Shown: piece after piece, positions 12,101-22,217 of the stretch | Layout: each line of letters opens with the position of its first letter | How positions within the stretch are numbered: position 1 is the stretch's first letter | DNA from: Hydractinia symbiolongicarpus | Lineage: Eukaryota; Cnidaria; Hydrozoa; Anthoathecata; Hydractiniidae | Reading direction: 5' to 3' | NCBI RefSeq assembly: GCF_029227915.1 | Contig: NC_079878.1 | Coordinates: 7,810,001 to 7,874,000 of the forward strand | DNA: 64,000 nucleotides | Program-made: the position numbers and the translations under genes | Notes under the pieces: model-generated | What the model was told of the DNA's origin: nothing | The model's input: the letters and a program-made list of their open reading frames with translations, nothing else | The model's database searches: none

Positions 12101-15100
12101 GAGTTTAGTAATTTTATCGGTCCTATATACTGACTATAAACAAAAAATTAACTTCGTTGCTTATTCTCTTCGTGGTTTCTGAGAAGGAATAAAGTCTCCT
12201 ACTTCAAGCCTAGGTCCATACATTGTTATGGACTATACATTATTTACGGCTGAATTTAATGGACCGCATCCCGAATTCAGAAACATTGCAGTTCAATTTT
12301 TGAAACGCATTTTGAATCTATTGAATGTAACAGGGCCTATTTTCAAATCAAAATGATTTTGACTTTTTTAAAAACATATGAAACTTTTAAATGAATTTGA
12401 AACTTAAATTAGAAAAACAAAAAATCAAAGTTAAATTTGCAAGAAAATAATTCAATTTAGAAGTAAAAATAAAAATGAAAATGAACAAAACATTCTATGC
12501 AAAAATATGTAGTGGTGATAATTAGACGCATGTCATTAAATGTTATTTTTTTAAGATATTTGCAATGTTTGGTGTGCTAAAATTGATTCAAGTTTTAAGG
12601 GACAAATAATTACGTCATGCCTAAGGGGAGGGGGTGCGTGGGTATGATCATTTTTGTAACGAACTGTTATAAAAATTTACTTGAGTGTATGATCTACAGC
12701 TTCAATTTGTTTCTTGTCTCTGGACTTACGCAACCAAAAATATCATTTTGTGTGCTAAATAAATGGCCCTGTTATATCTTTTATTATCTGTTACATGAAG
12801 GTTTTTAGTACTATAGAGAATGAATGTATGAGACCAAGATTCAAAGTATAACGTAACAAGGGATATGGGTGAGCTGGTGGTACTAAATATGTTACGATGC
12901 GTTACAAGGTGTGGGGATAGGAAGAAATAACGAATTTGGGTGTTATGTAGTTAATAAATGGCCCTCTTATCCAGTTAACACCTCTCAATATCGAACGTCC
13001 TACAAGAATATAATTTCTCTAGATGCTCGTCATTTCTTGGAAAGCATGGAGGAAAACAAGAACTAAACATTGGACCTGCTTGTGCTCTAAAAGGTACTTT
13101 GGAAATCTCTGCAAACGTAATTACTTTGTTGTTTATATGATCAACGTATTATTTTCGTAACTGTTCGATTCTAAATCTCAAATTTAAAATAGAACAGGTT
13201 GTTTGACTGGTTTTATTTTACTTTGTGATTTTTTTTTGACAAAAAAAGCCCGCGATTATTGAATGTTACACTAAATTTTGATTTTATTTTATTGTTTAGA
13301 ACCCTGTTTTATTTTGATTGGCTTACATACTTAAACATCAGAGAAAAATATTTTGCGTTGTTTATTTCTTTAGACACAAATATTTTTTTGTAAAATTAAT
13401 TTGTGTTTTGATACAAGTTTTGTTCAATCCGAAATTGAGCATGAGTAATTTTTTCATTTTTTTTTCGCCCTTTAGAACATTTTATGTTTGACAATAAGAA
13501 ATTTTCTAAACTTGTTATTTTCCTTAAAACGAGCCCATAAAATATCCTTACAAAAGTAGTTTTTTATCATAATATTAAGGCGGAATAACATGCTTTTTCG
13601 GGCTATTTTTGGGTAATTAGCCCTTGTATCATTTGTAATGTTACCAAATTGCCCTCACCATGTTTTGTCAACATTACAAATGAAAGTCAGACTTAATAAT
13701 CCTAAACAGCCCTCGAAACCATGTTATTACTAAACTAAAATGCCAGAAAAAACAATAATATATATAAAAAAGTTAAGATATTTCATGTTTTGTTAGGAAC
13801 GGCGCTTCATGAAATGATGCATGCGCTCGGCTTTGTACACGAGCATACACGATTGGACAGAGACAAATACCTGAAAGTCAATTTAGAAAATATCGCGCCC
13901 GGTGAGTTTCTTTTCTGGAAACAAAGATTGTCATTTTCTTAATGGGATTTTGTTTCCAACAAACTATTTGTAATATAGTTGTTTTTTGTGCGTCAACCAT
14001 AGGGTCAGCAAGCAAGTAAGTAACGGGAAGTTTTAACGTCCTTGGGGATTCCATTTGAACGGCTTGCTCTTTCTCCCTTTCGACTGAAACTCAACTATGT
14101 TACATTGCTGCGATCCGCCACACAAGCCGATTAGCGGTCAGTATATGGCTTTAAATGGGCTGACAAAACTACATTTTAAGTGCGCCGGAGTGGAGACTCG
14201 AATCTGAAACCTTTGATTACAAGCCAAATGCGCTACCACTACACCATCTCTACCAGTAGTCAGTAGCGACACATCACTTGTTGAAAATATTTAATATTTT
14301 TCTAGCCACTAGTTACACTATTGAAGCATTTTAAGTGTTCTTGTTAATATTGTTTGTCTCCACTTGTACAATCAGCAGTAAAATGAATTCTATGTTAACT
14401 TCAGGCGATAGAGAAGAATTTGACAAATACCAAGCAGGAGTTGCAGCAAGTATTGGCAAAGAGTAAGTCAAAAAAATCCAGTAAAATAAAAATACAAAGA
14501 ATTATGATCATGCAAATACACCATTAATTTAGTTGGTGATCTCATATATTTTAAGAAAAGGTCACTATAGATAATGTTCGTTTACTATATGCTCGCTATA
14601 CCTAAAAATACATCGCATGCCTCAAATTTTTTCTATCACTCATAATTTTTAACTTTATTTTTTCCGTGTATTATGAACAACTTGTTCCTTCGTTAACAAA
14701 GCTAGATTTTTTTTGTGGCAGCTCGTTGGTAAATTTTCTCGTTAAGGAGCCTCTGCAAAAACGAAAGTGTAATAGAAGATTTTTTTTCCCTAACAACATC
14801 GTTACTAAGGGAATTACTTCACTATTTCGTTTAGCTACGATTTTGCCAGTATAATGCACTATGGAATGCTAGCTTTTTCAATGAATGGAAAACCAAGTAT
14901 AGAACCGTTGGATCCAAAAGTGGATGCCAGTGTGATTGGCCAGCGATCAGGATTCAGTGATTTGGATATAATTGAACTTAACGAAGCATTTAAGGTTATC
15001 TTTTTAAAAGTCAAATTGTTTAACTGAATCTTCTGGAACTTAAGAAAGGATGTTGTTATTTTGTTTCGTGATGTTATGAAAAAAAGTTCTTTTAACTGAA

Positions 15101-15461
15101 TCCGTATCTTCTGCTGTTCATGGACCTAACACTTTTTTATAAAGAAAGTCAAAAGTCTAGGCACGAAAATTACTATTATCATTTTGGAATTCCCGAAAAC
15201 GTTTTAGTACTTCTCGTCAGCTCCTTGTTTTGTAGCAAATGCAGTTAAACCTTTGAAAATGCGGGATAAGAATATTACTTTTTTTATTTCTGACTAAAAA
15301 TTTCTATTTAGTGTAACGGTAACCCATCAGAATCAACTGCAGAACTTACGTCACAATCTTCTCTCGTGGCCTCCAATGTGAAAAAAGAAATTACTCCAAA
15401 GGCTGCGAAAGAAGGTCCGCGTCTGTTGATAAAGAAGATTGTGATGCGGTCGACGACGTAG
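9140..15461 (+). CDS. Secreted astacin (M12A) zinc metalloprotease, nine exons
   Basis: Zinc endopeptidase of the astacin family, secreted as a zymogen. Coding exons: 9140-9227, 9350-9409, 10806-10973, 11507-11624, 13023-13093, 13797-13901, 14405-14462, 14835-14994, 15312-15461. All introns have GT-AG ends and the phases join, giving 325 residues. Residues 1-16 are a signal peptide ([16 protein letters not shown]). The propeptide contains VEGD near 60-63, whose Asp is the expected zinc-blocking switch. The catalytic domain has the zinc motif [19 protein letters not shown] at 173-191 (His173, His177 and His183, with Glu174 as base) and the Met-turn SIMHYG at 228-233 with the switch Tyr232. The four conserved catalytic-domain cysteines are present (TCIRF, QCSSF, PACAL, and CNG after [14 protein letters not shown]). 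The last donor, aag/gttatc, is weak. The C-terminal tail after Cys277 is only 49 residues and lacks the ShK, CUB or MAM modules often attached in animals. The role (development, digestion or nematocyst) cannot be told from sequence. A candidate poly(A) signal AATAAA lies at 16071. Confidence 0.9.
11249..11315. repeat. 39-bp tandem duplication in astacin intron 3
   Basis: The string catagctctgaagaaccatg plus tattcct occurs at 11249 and again at 11288, a 39-bp period, directly left of the long palindrome. Confidence 0.75.
11318..11477 (+). mobile_element. Helitron-like non-autonomous element with palindrome and terminal hairpin
   Basis: A perfect 33-bp inverted repeat (11318-11350 and 11371-11403) encloses a 20-base (GACG)n tract at 11351-11370, which read on the other strand is a (GTCY)n repeat. 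The right arm begins GTCTGTCACGCAAAATGG. It is followed by the shared body (gcgaaatgcacgcaatgcgg, then aaaaaggacgggcga) and a hairpin at 11447-11466 (cccgtgga, loop tatt, tccacggg). Seven bases later comes CTAG at 11474-11477, followed by TTATT. Hairpin plus CTAG followed by T is the classic Helitron 3' terminus, and internal (GTCY)n is known from Helentron-associated elements (DINE-1/HINE). It sits in astacin intron 3, ending 29 bases before the exon 4 acceptor cut. No protein is encoded. Confidence 0.65.
13990..14257 (-). mobile_element. tRNA-derived SINE-like element in astacin intron 6
   Basis: Read on the minus strand from about 14257, the head is tRNA-like. It has an A-box region (TGGTGTAGTGGTAGCGC), an anticodon-loop-like CTTGTAATC and a B-box region (GATTCGAGTC). 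The acceptor ends do not pair, so it is not a functional tRNA. The roughly 180-base body that follows looks like a SINE tail; its end near 13990 is an estimate. A second tRNA-headed copy of a different body lies at 57466. Confidence 0.5.
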
Positions 15462-17108
15462 CTGTGGAAGTTTCTTCTACTGCAGCGAGTATCAACACGA
15501 AGAAGGTGACGAGTGGAGGCTCCACACGAGAAGCGCGAGATAAACGGGGATGCTTTAAAACCATTTTAAAGTAATCTAAAAAGCTTTTGAGTTTTTTCCT
15601 ATAATGAGTCAAATATTTTTCCATGTGAAAGGATTGAAGTTTTAACAAAAAAGTAGCTAAGATTTTGCCAAATCTTAAGCTTTCGTTATGGTACGCAACG
15701 AGAAACCCATTTGTTTTCAACACTCGCCTTATGTAATTAGTAGTCATGAAATAGCTGTACAAAAGAATACCATTTTCTGGCGGGTGTGTTCACTTTTAGG
15801 TTTTGTATTTTCAGGATGATGGATATCTCTGGCTTTAAAAGAAGTTTTGTATATAAATGACTAATAATAATTATAAAAATTATAAAGTTAGTTTGATTAG
15901 TAGGAAATATATTTACAGCTTGTGTTGAATGAATGAAGTGCCCGCGGTCCAAACTTCGGGACTGTCCAAGCTTAGATGATACAACTTGGCATACCTATAA
16001 GACTAAATACAAACAGATTCCAGGGTTAAAATTAATTAGATGACGTCATTGGGATCAGAAACAACGTCACAATAAATTTGAGTTTCTATTGGTGCACTTA
16101 TCCATTGGATAGAAAACATTTTATTCTATTCTGTATTAACATTGATTTTTAACACGTCATTTGGGTAAAAAATGACGAAATATTTGTAAAGAAAATTTTC
16201 TGTATTTCCGAAATATTGATGTTGATGTCATTCACGCAATCCGCAGGAATGTGTTTGGTTCAGCTTTTCTTCGTCTCGAAATAAAAAATGAACACATTGG
16301 TGAATATTTTACGCGGAGGCAAATCATGTGCAAGATTACATGAGAAACTAGCCGAGGCGGTAAAATATTTATTTGTAAAGCGGGTTGACATTGATTTTTA
16401 AGAGAATGTCCTTCAGATCTAGTGCTCATGTCGTATTTATTGTAGCGTAGTTAAGTCTAGCTAAGGATAAACGTATTTCATATTCCTGTACAAGTTACCG
16501 ACTCACACCTTAGACGGCTAGTGTAAACGAAACTTCAGGAACGAAAAGTTGTTTAATGGCGCGGCGTTTATTCATTTTTGTGCAAAAGGCGCAATTTCGC
16601 TTTCCGTACAAAAGTTTAACTGATTTTTTCTGCCATTGTAAGTCTTATTCCACATGTGTTGGATGTTTGCTGGAGTTTTATCAGACATAACTTGTCTGAT
16701 AAAATTCTTGACTCACTCTTGTCCGATAATTATCACCATGTGATCAGTGTCACACAATACTGATATTGTCATTATTGATGACCTTTAATTGCATGATTAT
16801 ATATATTTACGTGGAGAAAAATATCACGAAACACGAAACGAACGCGCTCTCTCATTTCCCTTCGTGAAAAAATTAGTACTTTGTGGCGCTCGCAAATCTT
16901 TGGGTCGTTTTACGAACTGAAAGTTGAAAATCATTTTAAAGGGACCTTCAAACGTTTGTAGTTGATCAAATCATTTACCTTTCTGAAAACTCAGTTCTTG
17001 TCATTAAAAACACAGATCTCCAATCAATCGTATTAAGTAAAAAAATCTGCATTATTAGTACATAAAAACCCTTTTCATAAAAAATCGCAATAAAAACACA
17101 AACAGATT
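15462..17108. other. Convergent intergenic space between astacin and NOP58
   Basis: The 3' ends of the two genes face each other here. Contents seen: the astacin 3' UTR with AATAAA at 16071, an open second frame across 15323-15574 that overlaps the last astacin exon, and a small hairpin at 16680-16702 (tatcagaca/tgtctgata). No further gene recognised. Confidence 0.45.
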
Positions 17109-20100
17109 TTATTCGTCATCTTCATCTGCTTTCTTTTTCTTCTTCTTCTTCTTTTTCTTTTCGCTGGAAACCTCTTCAACAATTTGTTCCTGCAAATATA
17201 CAGTAGTATTTAGCAGAACACATAACAACAAATATATGCAGAAAATTGTAAAAATATTTACAACTCCTACTTCTTCTTCATCTTCTTCTTTTCTTTTTTT
17301 ATCCTTCTTCTTTTTCTTTTTCTTGGGAGTTTCTATAAAGCGAAAAATAACTAAAATAGAAACATTCCTAACAAAGAAGCCTCCCATAAAAAGTTTTTAA
17401 TATAGCACAGATCAGACAGTAATACCTTCTTCGTTATCTTCTGTTTTTACTTTCTTCACAACTTCTTCTTCTTCGTCGTCATCTTCTTCTTTCTTCTTCC
17501 GTTTCTTTCCGATCGTGGTGTCATTATCAGCGTTGTATGATTGGTTGTTTTCACTGTGCAGAGAAAAGATGAGAAAAAGATCTCCAATACACTATAAATG
17601 TAGGAGGGGTTAAAATTCAAAAGGGTATAGATATCCGTTATAGAGAAACATCTTCGATGGAAATTACCCTGTTGTGCAGTGATCAAACTTTACCTACACA
17701 TATCGCCACTTGTTGCAATGCAGTTCGTTTTTTCACCTCCGTACTTAACTAGCACCTCAGATAAGAAAAACCGTATTTCATCTACGGGTTGGAAACATCA
17801 ACGATGCTAGTTACATATACCTTTTCATTTCGTACTTGGCTTGCTTTCCCGCACTTTTACCAGTGCCACTAATGCGAGTCATCTATGAAAAAGGAGACGA
17901 AAAATTAGCATAGGGAAACACATCTCTTAACTCAAACTAGTTGCAATATTATCAAAAGTAACAAATGTTATTTTCTTATGTGGAAATATATTACTTTATT
18001 CTTTTGAAAATACACTGAAAACTCAAGAACATGTTTTAAAAAACTTTACCCACGTCACACGCGGTTTTAATATAAGTGGTAAGGTTGATACGCATTGAAA
18101 TCACAACTGCAAAAAGTATTACTGTAGATTTGATATAGAGGAGACAAGACCAGAGGAAAATTTATGATTCTTGCTTCCATTATACAACGTTGTTCTTACC
18201 CCTCCCTCTTCGAAAAATCTGATTCTCGCTTCTAGTTTTGCTCTGTTTTCAATACCCATCTCAGTGGTTACATCTTCACCAAGAGCATCGTATCTCACAG
18301 CAAGTGCGGTTTTTGCAGCTAACATTCGAGAGATCTGAAATACAAATTCATAAATTCAGAGAAAGTCAATTAAATTTAGTCAATTTGAACATATTTATAT
18401 CCATTATACCTTTCCTTTTGTTTTCGAGCTCGATTGACCAACAAGCGATGCATGATAAATGAGACCATATTTGGGTGTATCATGTTTTGTTTTTAGCGCT
18501 CTAAATTAATGAAGAGAATTGTGAAATGTCGGATAACCAGGAATAGCATATAGATGTGGGGAAAATTTGAATATTAGGGGCGATATTTGGGAATGTTGAA
18601 AATCGGGCAATAACCGACAAATTGAAAACCAAAGGGCTGAAAACCAACAAATTCCTCCCTCCTTGCTTTCGTGGATATTCTTAAAAACCTTATGAGCAAT
18701 TAATTGTTTACCCTACAAAAGAAATACACACCGAAACAATGCTTTCTCAGCACCAAGTATCTGAACAGTGGAAGCTGGGTGCTTGGCCAGATTTAACAAG
18801 GAGCCTAAAATTAAAAAGGACAAAAATTAAAATGGAAAAAATATGTCTTATGGAATGAAACGTAACGTTTGGTGCAACGTGACGTGTACCTGCATGGGCA
18901 ATAAGCCTTGCTCCCACAAGTTCTCCCACTAAAACTGTCAAATTCGGTGCAATTGCCTGCATACGATTCTTTAAGTAGTCGTAGAGTGACATTCTGTACT
19001 CAGCAATCTGTACGATTTGCTCACACAGATACTTAACGTTTTCAATGTCTTCTTCAGAGATGTCAGTTCCCATGGAGATTTCAGCAGCAGCCTTTACTTC
19101 TTCTTCAACTTCTTCAGGTAAAATGCCAGATAAATCTACATCGGCAGTGGTAGACTTAAAACCTAACATATAAATTAAGAATGTAGAATTTTCCATAGTA
19201 CAAAGCGGTGTAGTAAATGACAATGAATTTGAAAAATATACTCCTACAGAGTGATGACAAAATACTAAGCTGATGATCGTCTAAATATTTACACAAGATT
19301 TAATATGCTACTCCTGGCTTGCAACTCACACATTGCAAAATAAAAAGTTTATTCTGGTGAACAAAATGAAGACCTAATGGAGAGTTTTATGTAAAATACA
19401 GTTGCTGTATTTATTTTACGTGTTCGCAAAATAATTTTTTGTTCAAAATGTTTTTTTTTTTTTTTGAATTGCCATATTTAATGGGTCTTGGTTTGATGGT
19501 CCATTTTTGTCCTAAACGATTTTACATGCAATAATTTACAATAACGGCTTACTAACCGTTTTGCTGCTGTAAAATATAGATAAAAGTCATTACATCGACC
19601 AAACACATAGCGTTATGTGCGTCGATTTTTGTAATGTTTTTACGCCGATTAATACGGCCTTATTAAGATCACGAAATTAAAAATAGACACGTTGGTCCCA
19701 AACTTAAAAGAAAGTATATACGTATAGCTTGCACTGTTTTTAAAAATACAAGTATATACCTATAGCTTGCACTGTATTTAAAAATACAAGTATATACCTA
19801 TAGCTTGCACTGTTTTAGCATATGCCATGTTGTCAGTGACAATTTTTCCAAGTTCAGGAAAATGCCATCCATACCATTCCCTACATCTCATAGCGTAATT
19901 GTTTAACTCCTTGTCTAAATCATCCAGCAGAGATATAGCTTGTACTATCATGGTATCAACTTTATCAGGACTAAATTTGAGCTTATAACGAGATAAACTA
20001 TGAGCCAGTCCAAGTGCCATGGCAGCAGTTTCTTTTTCAGTTAAACCTAAAAAATATACGCTGTGTTTAGTATAAATTAGGAATATATACACATTGGAAT

Positions 20101-21366
20101 TCACATTCCATCCAAAGGTTCAGTATTTTTTGATAAAAAAAGAGTGAATAATAAAAGCATATTACAGTGGAGGGTAAGAAATAGAGCCTATCACATAGAA
20201 GCATAACCTTCAGTCTTACCAGTAATAAGAGAGTTCATTTGTGCCCGAATTCCTCGCATGAGTTCATTAATAGCTGGTGAGCAAACACAGTTGATGTCAA
20301 ATTTGTCCTAAACAATGTGATCGAACAGACAACATTAACCAAACCCAATGAATACAAGTAAAAACAAGATGCTGTTAGCAATTACTAATCGTACCTTGAT
20401 AATATTTCCAATCTTTGCATCAGCAACAGCCATTTCTTCAGTAATATCTTTCCCTGCAACTTTCTTCAACAACTTCTTCAGTGATTTTGACATTTTGCCT
20501 TCAATAGCAGCGGTAGCAGCTAAAAAATGAAAAATAAAATGTAGTGAGCATTGCAATTATAATACAATAATACAAATTATAATAATACAAATTAAAAGGA
20601 AAAAAGACTTTTCATACCAGCTAATGCATCAGTGGTATCTTCAAATTTCTTAAAATGCTTCAATTTAACACTATAAGACAGAAAAAAACATTGTCAACAG
20701 AATTGGCAGAACAGAAACAAAATAAAAAAACTTAAATCAGAATTGACAATATCAATGTTGCTGATTGCTCTACCTACAGCATATAAAAGGACATTGCATT
20801 TGTCTTAACTGTATACAAATAACTGAGCAATAAGGAAAAAAAGTGCTCTCATGCAAATAATTTTTATGAGGATTCAACTAGACAAAAAACTGACTGGTTT
20901 GATTAAAACTTTTACCCCTAAAGAATTATAAAAATATTCTTAAAATTCTTACACTTCATTCGCCTTTTCTCCTGTTTCAAAATCCTTGTATAAATTATCA
21001 ACTGAAGAAAGTTTCTTCTCGTCCAACAACTAAAAAAATGGCATTTGAAGTAAATTAAAAAAATAGAATGCCACTCACCTGCCAAAAAAATTTGATTAAG
21101 TTGATTTTACATGGGCTTGGAAAAATGCCTATGATTCTTTCTATTTCCTCGAATGTTTATTGATTTTGAAAGAATTAACATTATCAGTTAGTTGTAAGAA
21201 AGTACTTTGAAAACATGGAAATAAAACCTATTGCACTTTACAGGCATCAGACGTGATGTAATCATTACAGAACATAAAACATAGCTTTGTAGCATAACAA
21301 AAATCTATTTTAATTCTATACCTTGAAAACTGCATAACCAGCAGGAGTTTCAAATAAAACCAACAT
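17109..21366 (-). CDS. NOP58: NOP58, box C/D snoRNP core protein, fourteen exons
   Basis: Nucleolar core protein of box C/D snoRNPs, which bring fibrillarin to rRNA for 2'-O-methylation. Exons on the minus strand, 5' to 3': 21366-21322, 21029-20953, 20670-20618, 20519-20395, 20307-20220, 20046-19798, 19162-18890, 18804-18732, 18500-18410, 18334-18200, 17882-17821, 17553-17426, 17332-17271, 17189-17109. All have GT-AG borders and matching phases, giving 513 residues (human NOP58 is 529). It starts [15 protein letters not shown]. The middle has [20 protein letters not shown] and [15 protein letters not shown], which distinguish NOP58 from NOP56. The Nop-domain signature follows near 280-328 ([18 protein letters not shown], then [19 protein letters not shown]). 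The tail after residue 430 is the typical Lys plus Glu/Asp-rich KKE/D region. An apparent extra exon near 17695-17755 is not needed: joining 17821 directly to 17553 gives KYEMKSENNQS, matching the family. The AATAAA string overlaps the stop codon (17107-17113). NSUN2 lies 852 bases upstream on the same strand. Confidence 0.95.
19713..19815. repeat. 38-bp tandem repeat copying the NOP58 exon 6 splice donor
   Basis: The segment agtatatacctatagcttgc plus actgt occurs at 19713 (one substitution), 19751 and 19789, a 38-bp period. The rightmost copy is the true end of NOP58 exon 6 and its GTATAT donor (cut at 19798/19797). The other two lie in the downstream intron and each duplicate the exon end, though one has ACGTATAG rather than ACCTATAG, changing the donor context. 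Confidence 0.85.
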
Positions 21367-22217
21367 CTTCAATATATATCAATTTAAGCTACTATAAATG
21401 CAACATTTTTATATTTAAGAAGTAAACAAGAACATGAAATCATGACAGAGATGAATTACCTTATAGAACCTAAATTTTAATGGTTATTGTTAGTTAACAC
21501 TTTGTCTATCTTTGAATCATCTGTACAAGAGAGTTTTATTGTTATACTTAAAATTTATTGCTGCTTTTTTCTTAAACAAAATGTCTTTCTCAGCGAAAAA
21601 TACTGTTTCAAGTGAAAACCTTTTGTGCAAAATTAAATTCATTTATATTGTTGAGAGTTCAGTGAATAATATCAATATTTATTACGTTTTCACTTCTTGC
21701 TGTAAATAAAACTCTTTCTACTAAGAAAAATCGTTTGCAGTAGAAGTACAAATTATAAATTAAATTAACAAAAAAGAAAGCTAAATTTATTATAATAAAA
21801 GTTTAAATACTAAAACAATCATTTGTGTAAAGACATAATTTCTACAATCTAATTAACAGCCTTTGCATTAAGTGATGAAAAACATTTATATTTCAAGCAG
21901 CAAAATAAAACTAATTTTAACCCTTTAAATTTCAAACATTTAATATTCTTTCCTTCAAACAGCTTGATCAATTGGCTCTCATGTTTTTTACTGCCTATAG
22001 GTAATATTAACATTTGCTGATTCAAAAAATTTCTTTCAAGACCCTTTACTCCTGTGTTCAAACAATTTATTATTTCATAAATCAAAAACTCCATGAAATT
22101 AAAAGACATACGAAAGAGTACTTGTATGACAGCTTTATATCCCTCTTAAACACAACTTATATTAAGTCAGACAACCCTATTTAGAACAATTATATAAAGC
22201 ATTTAAACTAATGTATA

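Noticed and set aside
15391-15762. Ser/Thr-rich minus-strand frame at 15.4 kb
   Set aside because: Antisense shadow of the last astacin exon and its 3' flank, without motifs.
17695-17755. An apparent extra NOP58 exon (frame [17 protein letters not shown])
   Set aside because: No acceptor gives the phase required by exon 11. Skipping it and joining 17821 to 17553 gives matching phase and the family sequence KYEMKSENNQS.
17109-21366. Intronic box C/D snoRNAs inside NOP58, common in other animals
   Set aside because: I looked in each intron on the coding strand for RTGATGA with a downstream CTGA and a terminal stem. Only weak partial matches (for example near 21260 and 20190) were found.
21849-22109. 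86-codon minus-strand frame downstream of NSUN2
   Set aside because: It lies in the expected NSUN2 3' UTR, has no acceptor in phase and no motif.
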